Positions 16,415-25,800 of a stretch of DNA of 33,386 nt are shown here, piece by piece (within the stretch, counting starts at the first letter, position 1; every line of letters starts with the position of its first letter). The stretch comes from an uncultured Oscillospiraceae bacterium (GTDB lineage: Bacteria; Bacillota; Clostridia; Oscillospirales; Oscillospiraceae). Below the pieces are notes generated by a model. The model was not told the origin of the DNA and searched no databases. It saw only the letters and a program-made list of their open reading frames with translations. The DNA lies in the NCBI GenBank assembly GCA_900758315.1, contig CAAERF010000484.1, positions 1 to 33,386 on the forward strand, given 5' to 3'. A program made the position numbers and the translations under genes.

Positions 16415-17824
16415 TCAGTGATACCGCGGCATCCGGAAAAAGAACGGTGCCTCATTTTTCAGGCTGACGATTGCTTCGCCCAATCCCAGCGACAGGATAT
16501 CGTTATCCTCAACTGTATGGCCTTCCCGCTGCGTGTGGATATTGCTTTGCTGGCTTGAAAAAGACAGGTTCTGGTAGTTCGCACCGAACCGGTTCATCAA
16601 AAAGCAGCGCGTGTCATAGTCCGCATTGTGGAAAGCGACGATGTTCTGGAACGACGACAGGACACGCTTGGCTCCGATCTCTTCATAGATATCTGCCAGG
16701 CTGGAAAAATTCTGAAGTCCGCACAGGATCTTCACGCCCTGCGAACGTCCAAAATTCAACCCATCAGAGAAATGCGTCAATTTAGGTAGTAACAGCATTT
16801 CGTCCCAGATGAAATAGACGTTGTTTCTGGCTGTATTCCGGCCTCCCAGCGCATTGGCGAGCGCACTGTCCATCAGCAGGCCATACATGGGCGCAAGGGT
16901 CTTGCCGCGGCGGAGGTCATACTCAACGAATACAACCTTCCGGTCTGCAGCATCCACGACTTCCCGCATGGAAAACTCCCTGCCCGGATCATGCTTTGCA
17001 AAGGGGCCAATGAACAATTCCCGGAGGACTGTGCCGATGTAGCTGCTGACACCCTGCGTCTGGTTATTGGTACCGGCAATATAACTGATGCAGTTCCGGT
17101 AGTCCTTCATATAGTCCAGTTCAAAGACGGCCTTCAGTTCCGCATTCGTACTTGCCGTGACAAACCGGATGAACGCCTCATTGTTCAGCTTCTCCGGTTC
17201 CGACATCCAGTACCGGCGCATGAAATAGATCAGCAATCCGGCCACGATCTGCTCAGCCATGGCAGGGAAGATGGGCTGCGACTCGCTCTGCATCCCGGAA
17301 AAAAGCTGCTTTGCTTTTTCCAGCGCATCGGAATCCGAATCCGGCGTATACACCAACCGGCCATTGCTGGCGCGGGGCATGATCTCCGCAAAAAGATTGT
17401 GGCAGCCGGTCAGGCCAGCATACTCGCTGCCCGCACCGACCACAATGCAATCCTTCTTCGGGATGCGGTCGCCGAACTCCCGGTAATAATCGCCCTTGGT
17501 ATCAAAGATGATGATCTTGTCGCCTTTTTCCTGGCTGACAAGGAGCTGCCGGGTGATCATGTTCAGCAGATTGGTTTTGCCGCCGCCCGGCTCCGCAAGG
17601 GTGAGGAACCCGTAGGACAGCATGTCTTTGCTGATCCCAATCCGTTTTCTGGTGGAGGGATCTTCAAACGTCACAAACGGATGCTGTGCCGCTTCGGCGG
17701 TCCATACCGGGACAGGTGTTTCCCGGATCGTCTGTCCGATCAGCGTTCTCGTATAAACTCCCGCATTCCGGTTCTGATTTGCCGCAGTGCTTTCCGCGAG
17801 GCGGTTTCCAAATTCGTATGCCAT
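16415..17824 (-). CDS. VirD4/TraG-type (HerA-FtsK superfamily) ATPase
   Basis: The product has 469 residues. The P-loop is AEPGGGKTN at 77-85 (the first Gly is Ala), followed by KIIIFDTKGDYYREF (103-117), the strand typical of TraG/VirD4 and HerA-like DNA pumps. Walker B is VYFIWDEMLLL with Asp341-Glu342, and a glutamine motif strand (LCGLQNFSSL) follows, as in coupling proteins. There are no N-terminal membrane helices, which classical VirD4 proteins have, so membrane attachment would need a partner. AAAGGAG precedes the start; the gene is 15 bases after the HExxH protein gene and 21 before the degenerate ATPase gene. Known relatives couple DNA or protein substrates to secretion channels or move DNA; no relaxase is nearby, so conjugation is not established. 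Confidence 0.85.
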   Translation of the reverse strand: MAYEFGNRLAESTAANQNRNAGVYTRTLIGQTIRETPVPVWTAEAAQHPFVTFEDPSTRKRIGISKDMLSYGFLTLAEPGGGKTNLLNMITRQLLVSQEKGDKIIIFDTKGDYYREFGDRIPKKDCIVVGAGSEYAGLTGCHNLFAEIMPRASNGRLVYTPDSDSDALEKAKQLFSGMQSESQPIFPAMAEQIVAGLLIYFMRRYWMSEPEKLNNEAFIRFVTASTNAELKAVFELDYMKDYRNCISYIAGTNNQTQGVSSYIGTVLRELFIGPFAKHDPGREFSMREVVDAADRKVVFVEYDLRRGKTLAPMYGLLMDSALANALGGRNTARNNVYFIWDEMLLLPKLTHFSDGLNFGRSQGVKILCGLQNFSSLADIYEEIGAKRVLSSFQNIVAFHNADYDTRCFLMNRFGANYQNLSFSSQQSNIHTQREGHTVEDNDILSLGLGEAIVSLKNEAPFFFRMPRYH

Positions 17825-17839
17825 TATGATGCTCCTTTC

Positions 17840-19102
17840 TCACAGGTCCAGATCTCCACCCAGACCTATATCTTCGTTACAGCCTTCGCCGTTGCTCACG
17901 CCGACATCTGTGCCGACATCCACGCCTGTGTTCACCGAGGTCTGCTCTGTCTGTTCATTCACGGCACCTGCAGAGGCCTGTTCTACCGGTCCGCCGGTAT
18001 TCAAGTTGTCGTTCACAGCACCGATCTTGTTTTCTGCATTGTTTTCCATGGCTGCTTTGTACTCCTCCACCGCCGTCAGATAGCGTTCGGCCGCTTCACC
18101 GGATGTCCGCAGCGCTTCTTCCCTGCTCATGTTCGGGTCGTTCATGGCGTGCACATAGTACTCGTTGACCGCATTGCGAAGAAAATGGTCATATTCTTCG
18201 ACTGTCATCGGTGTATATTGGAAACTCATATTCTGTTGCTCCTTTCCCGTGGATAACGGCCTTGTCGTGACAGGCTGCAGAGCTTGCCGGCTCTGTACCA
18301 TTTCGTTCTTGACAGCCTGTTCTGTTCTGGCGTCCACAGACTTGTGGGTGCCATAATACTGGTTCATCAGCACCTGGTTCAGGTCTTTTACAAAGTCCGG
18401 ATTCTGAAAACGCTGGATCGCTTCCGCTTCCATCACGGAATAGCCATTCGCCTGCAGCGTTTTTTCGTAGGCCTCAAACGATGGTTCCGTGCCGTACTTT
18501 GCCGTGAGTTCCTGCACGATGCGGCTTGCTTCCTCTTCTGACCACCGGAAAGCATCCCGTTCTGTGGCCTGAAAGTAATAGAAGTAGTAGCCGTTGGATG
18601 TTTCGCCTGTAAGGTACTGGCTTCCAAAGTCCAGGTTGTTTCCCTGCTGAACCACACTTATCGTGAAGTCGTTGGCGCGATATTCTGCCGCAAGCTGTGA
18701 ATCCGCATTCCGAATCGTGCCGTCAATGATCTGGTCCTGACAGCAGTGCACATTCTCGTGGAGCACTGTGACCAGGCTCTGGATATTGTAGTCATTGATC
18801 GTATGCTGCAACGTTTTGCCCTGATACGTCGCCGTCCGGGTCCCGTTCACCGCCAGATCACGGTTCACGGAAATGATGCCTTTTTCAGCATAGCCGTCGG
18901 TTCCGGACGGCAGATTTTCAAAACGGACCTTCGGGCTTCCCACCTCACCTCTCGCTGCGGCGTCCCGGTTCACGGTTTCCTGCAGCAGATCCAGCTTCTG
19001 GCTTTCGCTGAGGCTGCGGTACACGCTCTCGCGGTACATCGCATAAAGGTTCCCATCGCTCAGGTTTCCGTATTGGGTCGGATGCGCTCCATAGTCGCTC
19101 AC
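17840..19102 (-). CDS. HExxH metallopeptidase-like protein with separable C-terminal module
   Basis: The product has 420 residues. A GTG at 19102 is taken as start because GGAGG lies 8 bases upstream; the GTG at 19111 overlaps that site. At about residues 112-122 the motif VTVLHENVHCCQ is an HExxH zinc signature, and the later AEYRANDF helix may supply the third ligand. This resembles the zincin domains of polyvalent (MPTase-PolyVal) proteins encoded on conjugative and phage-like elements, thought to cleave proteins on entry into a new cell. The last 130 residues (from MSFQYTPMTVEEYDHFL) form a helical module followed by an acidic, Gly/Val/Asn-rich tail, and an internal ATG at 18229 has its own AAAGGAG site. 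It lies 5 bases after the 101-residue gene and 15 before the ATPase gene. Activity is inferred from one motif. Confidence 0.65.
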   Translation of the reverse strand: MSDYGAHPTQYGNLSDGNLYAMYRESVYRSLSESQKLDLLQETVNRDAAARGEVGSPKVRFENLPSGTDGYAEKGIISVNRDLAVNGTRTATYQGKTLQHTINDYNIQSLVTVLHENVHCCQDQIIDGTIRNADSQLAAEYRANDFTISVVQQGNNLDFGSQYLTGETSNGYYFYYFQATERDAFRWSEEEASRIVQELTAKYGTEPSFEAYEKTLQANGYSVMEAEAIQRFQNPDFVKDLNQVLMNQYYGTHKSVDARTEQAVKNEMVQSRQALQPVTTRPLSTGKEQQNMSFQYTPMTVEEYDHFLRNAVNEYYVHAMNDPNMSREEALRTSGEAAERYLTAVEEYKAAMENNAENKIGAVNDNLNTGGPVEQASAGAVNEQTEQTSVNTGVDVGTDVGVSNGEGCNEDIGLGGDLDL

Positions 19103-19107
19103 CTGGA

Positions 19108-19413
19108 TCACCTCCGCGTCCGCCAGATCCGGCGTTCTGCCTTGTCGCGGTCACCGGTCAGATACTCCGCAAGCACCTCCATTGCTCCGAGGAAATCCGG
19201 GCTGTGCCAGAGTGCCAGGAGCATGGGAATGGAGTATCCGTTGATGCTGATCTCTGTCAACGGTTCTCCGGCTGCCCACTGCTCCAGATTCTTCTGCAGT
19301 AGATCCGGGCAGTGCCGCACCGCCTCCTGTGCCTGCTTTTTTGCGGCGTCCTCGCTCAGAAAATATTCCCGGCTGATCCGTTCAGCCAGCTTTGCCTGTA
19401 ATTCTGCGGTCAT
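19108..19413 (-). CDS. Hypothetical helical protein, first gene of the ATPase operon
   Basis: This is a 101-residue soluble protein with AAAGGAG before the ATG. The first half is amphipathic helix (LQAKLAERISREYFLSEDAAKKQAQEAV); the middle has a conserved-looking LTEISINGYSIPMLLALWH segment; the end is basic (RRIWRTRR). I do not recognise it, although small proteins of this type sit ahead of TraG-like genes in gut Bacillota elements. It leads a four-gene unit. A TATGAT box at 19449-19454 could serve as -10; TTTTCAG on the minus strand (plus-strand 19506-19512) lies upstream of it. Confidence 0.65.
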   Translation of the reverse strand: MTAELQAKLAERISREYFLSEDAAKKQAQEAVRHCPDLLQKNLEQWAAGEPLTEISINGYSIPMLLALWHSPDFLGAMEVLAEYLTGDRDKAERRIWRTRR

Positions 19414-19537
19414 TGTTCTGTTCTCCTTTCGGGTTGGTTTCTGGCATCATCATACCGTATGTTCTTCTTTCAGCTGCTTCTTATTCCGTGTCTTCGTGAA
19501 GGTTCCTGAAAAAAAACATGAAACTGACATAACGAAA

Positions 19538-19575
19538 AAGCGTCCACTCATTCTCAGGCAAATGAGTGGACGCTT
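19538..19575. terminator. Long perfect hairpin between divergent genes
   Basis: AAGCGTCCACTCATT (19538-19552) pairs perfectly with AATGAGTGGACGCTT (19561-19575) around an 8-base loop, with A/T runs on both sides, so it has the form of a bidirectional terminator. Its position is odd: it lies upstream of both flanking genes, between their promoters, so it may act as an insulator or be left from an earlier arrangement. Confidence 0.7.
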
Positions 19576-19623
19576 CCTATTTTTATAATAGAACGACCCT
19601 GCAGGATTTTTCCGGATGGTGCA

Positions 19624-19652
19624 TTCACATTTTCAGAAGTCCGTGTTATTAT
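19624..19652 (+). promoter_or_regulatory. Promoter of the TIR-like-TPR gene
   Basis: TTCACA (19624-19629), a 17-base spacer and TATTAT (19647-19652) each match the vegetative consensus at five of six positions. GGTGCA (19618-19623) abuts the -35 box, giving GGTGCATTCAC, comparable with elements at the 6949 and 10804 promoters. Confidence 0.75.
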
Positions 19653-19734
19653 AAATGTATCCCGGCTGATTTTATGGGCACGAACGGGCCGGCGGTTCTG
19701 CCGGTGCATCGCAGGGAATGCAGGAGGAGATCAG

Positions 19735-22701
19735 ATGAAGTACATCAAGCTGTTTATCGCGTCTTCCATCATCGAATTCGCGCAGGAGCGGGCAAGCTTG
19801 AGCGATTTTATCCGCTCGCTGAACGATATCTATGTCCCACGCGGCATCTATTTTCAACTCACCATCTGCGAGGACCTTTCCAATGCGGTGGCAAAGGACC
19901 GGAAGCAGGCAGAGTACAACCAGACCATCCGGGAATCACAGTATTTCTACATCCTCTTCGGCAGAGGCTCTGACCGGGCAGACGATGCCATCTACACGAT
20001 CGAGGAATTTGATACGGCACTGGATCAGTTCCGAAAAGCCGGTGCTCCTAAGATTTACACCTACTTCCGGCAGCTGCCGGAGGGGGAATCTGCCAGCAAG
20101 AACGTCCGTGATTTCATGAACCGTCTGGATCAGGAGATCGGGCATTATTATTCCACCTTCGGCAACGTGGACACGATCAAACTGAATATGCTGCTGGAAC
20201 TGACCCGCGATCAGACCGTAGGCGGCACAGTGAAGGTCGAGGACGGCATGGCATCCCTAGATGGCCACAAGATGTTCTCCGTGGCAGACATCCCGCTTTA
20301 CAGTAAAAATGAGACGGTCCAGAAGCTTCTGGCACAGAAGGCCCAGCTGGAAGACGAGATGAGCAAACTGGCACTGGAGTATGCAAAGAACCCAGCGGGA
20401 GATGCCATGCAGCGGCTGCTGGCAAACAGTGAGCAGCGGAACAAAGTTGCGGAACAGCTCCATACGCTGGAAATGGATGTTCTGCAGCTGTTCCGTCAGT
20501 CCACGGAAAAGCGCCAGCTGGGTCAGTCCTTGAACTGGCGCGAGCGGGACGCCCTGCAGATGATTGACATGGGCAACTACGAGGCTGCCAGAACTCTGCT
20601 GGAAGATCAGACGTGGAAAAAGGAGATCCGCCAGGCAGAGGAAATCATTGAAATCAAAAAAGATGCGATCCTGGAATATATCTCCGGTCAGAAAACGCTG
20701 ATCGACACCTATGAGGCTGAGGGCAATACAGCGGAGAATGCTCGAAAAATCGTCGCTGTCTATGAGGACATCACCGCATTGGCAACGAAACACCACATGG
20801 AGCCAGACGTGCTGTATGAGTACGCCTTTTTCCTGCATGATCAGCGCCAATATCAGAAATCTCTTGAGATCGCGCAGCGGCTGGAGCACTGGTATGTGCT
20901 GGAGCCGGATATCAGCGCAGTACAGCGGGCAACACTGAGTAACCTGATGGGGTTGGATTATTCCGCGCAGAACGATTTTACGGCAGCAGAGAATCAGTAT
21001 CGGAAAGCCCTAGAGATTCGCCGAAAATTAGCCCAAATGAATCCGGATGACTATCTGCCTGATCTAGCACAAATCTGCAATAATCTGGCAATCCTTCTCG
21101 GTAGTACCAACGCTTTCAAGGATGCTGAAAAACTATATCGGGAGGCTTTAAAGATTTGCCGTAACCTCTCCGAGGAAGATCCCGATGCCTATCTGCCTGT
21201 TCTGGCAACAAACTGTAACAATCTGGCAGTTCTTTACTGTAATACTGGCTCTTTTAAGGAGGCAGAAGAACTGTATCGAGAGGCCTTAAAGATTTATCGG
21301 GATCTGGTCGAGAAAAATCCCGATACCTATCTGCCCAGTCTGGCAGCGAGCTGCAACAATCTGGCAACTCTTCTCTACAATACCGGCTCTTTCAAGGAAG
21401 CAGAAGAACTGTCTCGAGAGACCTTAAAGATTTATCGGGATCTGGTCGAGAAAAATCCCGATGCCTATCTGCCCAGTCTGGCAGCGAGCTGCAACAATCT
21501 GGCAGCCCTTCTCCGCGATACCGGCTCTTTCAAGGAGGCGAAAGAACTGTATCGAGAGACCTTAAAGATTTATCGGGATCTGGTCGAGAAAAATCCTGAT
21601 GTCTATCTGCCTGATCTGGCAATCAGCTGCAGCGGTCTGGCAATCCTTCTCCGCAATACTGGCTCTTTCAAGGAGGCGAAAAAACTATATCGAGAGGCTT
21701 TAAAGATTCGCCGAGAGTTGGCTGAAAAAAGTCCAGATGCCTATCTGCCTGATCTGGCAATCAGCTGCAGCAGTCTGGCAATCCTTCTCCGCAATACTGG
21801 CTCTTACAAGGAGGCAGAAGAACTGTATCGGGAAGCATTGAGGATTCGCAGAGAACTCGCCGAGAAGAATCCCGATGCTTATCTCCTGGTCCTGGCAAAC
21901 AGTTGCAGCAATCTAGCAGTCCTTCTCTGTGATACCAACTCTTTCAAGGAGGCTGAAGAGCTGTATCGGGAGGCTTTGAAGATTTATCGAGACCTTTCCG
22001 AGAAGAATCCCGATGCTTATCTACCTGCTCTGGCAAGGGGCTGCAGCAATCTGGCATGCCTTCTTTATAATACCAACTCTTTTAAGGAGGCAGAAGAATT
22101 GTATCGGGAGGCTTTGAAAATTCGCAGAGAACTCGCCGAGAAATCTCCAGATGCCTATCTGCCTGATCTGGCAATCAGCTGCAACAATCTGGCATACCTT
22201 CTCAGTGATGCCGGTTCTTCCAAGGAGGCGGAAGAACTGTATCGGGAGGCTTTGAAAATTCGCAGAGAACTCGCCGAGAAATCTCCAGATGCCTATCTGT
22301 CAGATCTATCAGACAGCTGCAACAATCTGGCACTCCTTCTCCATGATACCGACTCTTTCAGGGAGGCAGAAGAACTTCTTCAGGAGTCTTTGAAAATTCG
22401 CAGAGAACTCGCCGAGAAAAATCCCGATGCCTATCTGCCTGATTTGGCAATCAGCTGCAACAATCTGGCATATCTTCTCTCTGATATTGGCTCATTCAAG
22501 GAGGCGGAAGAACTGTATCGGGAGGCATTAAAAATACGCCGGAATCTGGCCGAGGAAAATCCAAAAGTCTACCTGCCGAAGTTACAGCTGGTCTGCGACA
22601 ATCTGACAGCCCTTCTGGAAAAAACAGGCCGCAGAGAAGAAGCAGACAGTCTGAGGCGCGAAGTGGCAGAATTTTACCAGAAGCAGCTTGCACAACAGTG
22701 A
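19735..22701 (+). CDS. TIR-like domain protein with a 12-unit TPR array
   Basis: The product has 988 residues, with AGGAGG before the ATG. Residues 4-150 form a TIR-like alpha/beta domain: IKLFIASSIIEF strand and helix, a FYILFGRGSD strand at about 71-80, YTIEEFDTAL at 87-96 with a glutamate in the place of the TIR catalytic residue, and PKIYTYFRQLP. Similar N-termini occur on clostridial TPR proteins. Residues 180-300 are coiled-coil-like. From 441 to the end are 12 tandem 46-residue TPR-type units of the pattern LPDLA-(x)5-NLA-(x)4-(x)3-SFKEAEELYREALKIRREL..KNPDAY, a superhelix that normally binds a protein or peptide. I infer a sensor by repeats with a TIR-type effector or signal-maker. 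It converges on the RyR-CARF-nuclease gene across a shared terminator, which fits a signal producer and receiver pair but does not prove one. Confidence 0.8.
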   Translation: MKYIKLFIASSIIEFAQERASLSDFIRSLNDIYVPRGIYFQLTICEDLSNAVAKDRKQAEYNQTIRESQYFYILFGRGSDRADDAIYTIEEFDTALDQFRKAGAPKIYTYFRQLPEGESASKNVRDFMNRLDQEIGHYYSTFGNVDTIKLNMLLELTRDQTVGGTVKVEDGMASLDGHKMFSVADIPLYSKNETVQKLLAQKAQLEDEMSKLALEYAKNPAGDAMQRLLANSEQRNKVAEQLHTLEMDVLQLFRQSTEKRQLGQSLNWRERDALQMIDMGNYEAARTLLEDQTWKKEIRQAEEIIEIKKDAILEYISGQKTLIDTYEAEGNTAENARKIVAVYEDITALATKHHMEPDVLYEYAFFLHDQRQYQKSLEIAQRLEHWYVLEPDISAVQRATLSNLMGLDYSAQNDFTAAENQYRKALEIRRKLAQMNPDDYLPDLAQICNNLAILLGSTNAFKDAEKLYREALKICRNLSEEDPDAYLPVLATNCNNLAVLYCNTGSFKEAEELYREALKIYRDLVEKNPDTYLPSLAASCNNLATLLYNTGSFKEAEELSRETLKIYRDLVEKNPDAYLPSLAASCNNLAALLRDTGSFKEAKELYRETLKIYRDLVEKNPDVYLPDLAISCSGLAILLRNTGSFKEAKKLYREALKIRRELAEKSPDAYLPDLAISCSSLAILLRNTGSYKEAEELYREALRIRRELAEKNPDAYLLVLANSCSNLAVLLCDTNSFKEAEELYREALKIYRDLSEKNPDAYLPALARGCSNLACLLYNTNSFKEAEELYREALKIRRELAEKSPDAYLPDLAISCNNLAYLLSDAGSSKEAEELYREALKIRRELAEKSPDAYLSDLSDSCNNLALLLHDTDSFREAEELLQESLKIRRELAEKNPDAYLPDLAISCNNLAYLLSDIGSFKEAEELYREALKIRRNLAEENPKVYLPKLQLVCDNLTALLEKTGRREEADSLRREVAEFYQKQLAQQ
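21055..22701 (+). repeat. Twelve tandem 138-bp units encoding TPR-type repeats
   Basis: The DNA period is exactly 138 bases (46 codons), for example the near-identical CTGCCTGATCTGGCAATC segment at 21607 and again at 21745. Adjacent units are often almost identical at DNA level (units 3 and 4; 5 and 6; 9 and 11), while a degenerate unit precedes the array and the last unit ends at 42 residues. This suggests recent expansion or gene conversion within the array. Confidence 0.9.
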
Positions 22702-22781
22702 TCCGCCCTGAAACGCAGAAGCAAACCAAAAATAGTCGTCCTGTCTGCTGAACAGGTTCACAAAAAGTAGACAACAGACAA

Positions 22782-22825
22782 AAAGCCTCCCCGTGCAGGA
22801 TCATAAACCCACACGGGGAGGCTTT
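22782..22825. terminator. Bidirectional terminator between convergent genes
   Basis: A 14-bp perfect stem (AAAGCCTCCCCGTG at 22782-22795, CACGGGGAGGCTTT at 22812-22825) with an A run on the left serves the TPR gene and the converging nuclease-fusion gene. Confidence 0.85.
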
Positions 22826-22870
22826 GCTATGCCCGGAAAGTCAAGCGAAAAAAGCCCTTATTTTATTATT

Positions 22871-25800
22871 TCAATTGCCGTTCCGGCACTGTTTCATGGA
22901 GACCCGGAACTGCGTCTTCTGGGGGTCGATGTACGTCACGACCACCTTTACAACGTCGCCTTCCTGCACAAAGTCGTGGATATCGGACACATAGCAGTCG
23001 GCGATATCTGAGATGAACAGTGCTCCGTTCACAACAGTGCCCTTGTGGCGGACGCCGATCTCCACAAAGGCAGACTTGGGGATTATTCCGACGATCTTGC
23101 CATAATAGACCTGGCCTTCCGCAAGATTCTCAAACGGAATGATCTGAGCCGGTATGGAATCCGCCGCAGGAGCCGGATCCGGCTCCATGGTCCGGGTTGG
23201 AGCAGACGTATCCGCCGGAACCGGCGCAGTTGCAGAAGGCATCTCTGCAGCCGGTGCGGCAGTTCCTGCGGCCGGGCGCAGAAAATCGCTCCAGGTATCG
23301 TCTGCATCGTTCATGATAGCAGTCAGCGTGCGGCCGAGCATCCCGCTCTGGAAGCACTCCCTGCCGCACAGATAAACCCCGCGCGACCGGCACTTCATGG
23401 CATAGGTGCTCAGCACGTAAGTCCCGTTGGCGGCAAGGGTAAACATCGGCAGCGCAGGAGCCGCCAGAACCGCCTTGCTGTTCAGCCCGAAATGCTCCGC
23501 CTCATAGCGGATCTCATAGGCGACCATGTTCAGATAATTCAGATCCGGATCTGCAAACGCACCCTCGTTGCGGGCTTTTACGCTGATGAACAAAGACCGG
23601 TCCGCGCTGGTGCAGAGAACATCGATCTCATTCCGGATCTCGGAGCCTACCGAATGACGGAAGGAAAGGCCGTTTTCCACATCATCAAAGCCACAGTCCA
23701 GCAGAGCGGTATAATACACATAGGCTTCTGCCAGATTGCCGGCTTTTTCCATGATATGCCGCATTTCCGGGCTGGCAAGCCGGAACGTACAGGTTTTCGG
23801 GTCACTGTAGACAACATCATAGATCCCGCCCAGTTCCGTGAGCCGCTGCAGGATCGTCTTATGCCCCTTAAGGTACGCCGGATTATCATCTGCCAGCGAA
23901 ACCGTACAGCGGAGGCCGGATACCTGCAGGGTCTTATGGTTATAATTCAGGCTGAAGGTCATAGTCTGCGGATCAAATCCATCGCAGAGGGACTGCAGCG
24001 CCGCTTGGAACTGCGCAGCATCCGTGATGCCGGGCCGGACTGAAAAACGGATCGTCCGTGCCGAACCATAGACCGAATCAAATGAGATATCCTGGATATA
24101 CTGGAGCTGCACCATCTGCTGCAGCACCGGGAAGAGCTTTTGTGCCACAGCCTGCTGTGTCCGGATCGTGACTTCCCCGCCTTCTCCGGCAAAGGGGAAG
24201 GTATACGTCCGGTCATCCGGCAGAGCGATCCGTTTGTCAGGGAGTGTATTCCAGTACATACTGTTCTGCAGGAAGAGATCCCACAGCGGCTGGTAAATAC
24301 CCTCCAGGCCTGTGATCCGGGAGGATTCCGCACCGATGGTATCTGCGCCGTTGATGGCAAACATCTGCTCCACGGTAAAGCCCTGCTTCGGGAACGGATA
24401 CTCCAGCTCCTCTGCGCGGGAAATGTTCAAGAAGGCACCACCATAGTTATAGAATACCCCGCAGCCCTGCGTATCTGCATACGCCATCGCGGCAGTTGTC
24501 AGAAGCGGATCTGCTCCACTGACATCAATGTACGCCGGAGCCGCCGAAAACAGCATGCTCATTTCATCGACAAGTGCCTTGCGCTCCAGCAGCGGAACAA
24601 ACACGAGATCCTCGCATTCATCGTCTGCGGTGCCGCACAATTCATTGGGTACAAAGATGGAGTATTCAAATTCCGTTTCCTGCAGGTAATGGGAAACATA
24701 GCGTTTCAGGTTTGCAAGCACGGTATCGATCTGGGCAAGCTCCATTGCGGTACGGGCAATCCCCACAAACGTGACCGCCGCAGGATTCATCTGCTGGATT
24801 GATGCAATGTTGTCCGTTGTTTTGGAGGAAAGCAGTTTGAGAACCACCGGACGGAACTGATGGGTCAGGGCATAAGGAATGCCCCGGCACAGAATCCGGT
24901 CCTGCTCCTTGTAATCCTTCCGGGAAACGTATTCAATGAGCGATCCCATCTCTGCCTGCAAATTATCCAGGATAGAGGTCAGCACCGCAGCGTGCACACC
25001 GTCATCGGCCCGAATCTGGTCATACAACTTTTTCCACGACCGACGATAAAGGGAAATCGCGCTTCTTTTGTGGATCCGCAGTTCAGACACTGCAAGGGAC
25101 AGCTGTTTGAACGACTCATATGTAGAAAGGGGAAAGCTTGCATTGTCCGCGAGCAGATTCTGAATCGTTTTCAGCAGGCTGTCCACCGTGCCGGTGTGTG
25201 CTTCTGCATTTTCTCTGCATTTCTGATGGAGCAGCAATGTCATCTGATCCAGCGGGTCGAGTTTGGAATCGGACACCGTGCCGGATTCTGCCGCCTGCCA
25301 GATTTCCTTTGTGATAGAGGAAGCTCCGGTGTGATCTACCGGCAGCAGGCAGGTATGCCACTTCTGCGCAGAACTGTGGGTGGTATTGCCGTCCCGGTAA
25401 ATCAAGGTCTGATCCTGCAGCTGCCGGTATCCGGCAAAGATCTTGCTGAATACCCAGCGGTCATGCTCTATTGATGCCAGCCGGTCGATAAGGGTAGGAT
25501 CCTTTGCAACCCGTGCCGAAAACTCTTTGGCCGCCTGCTTCAGGTCGCTGCAGGAAATGCCGCAGCAGAGGAGTTTCGCCTTGATATGGATGGCGGCTTC
25601 CATGTTGGACACATAGGTATACTTATCATGGTAAAAATCGTGGAGCACGCTGTTGGCGGAATACCGGCTGTCTGCCGAGCGAATGTAGGAGCTGTGGAGG
25701 TTAAGGCCGATTTTTTCCAGTTCCTCCGAAAACTCTGCCCCATCGGCATCGAAACCAAATGGAATCAGCTCGGCCTGTTCTGTGGACGGCATCGTCAGCC

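Noticed and set aside
16991..18256. 421-codon plus-strand frame across the ATPase and HExxH genes
   Set aside because: It is antisense to two genes with clear motifs; its translation shows no domain and spans an operon junction.
21055..22701. Regular 138-bp repeats considered as a CRISPR-like or non-coding array
   Set aside because: The period is a multiple of three, the frame is open throughout and the units translate to TPR-type helices.
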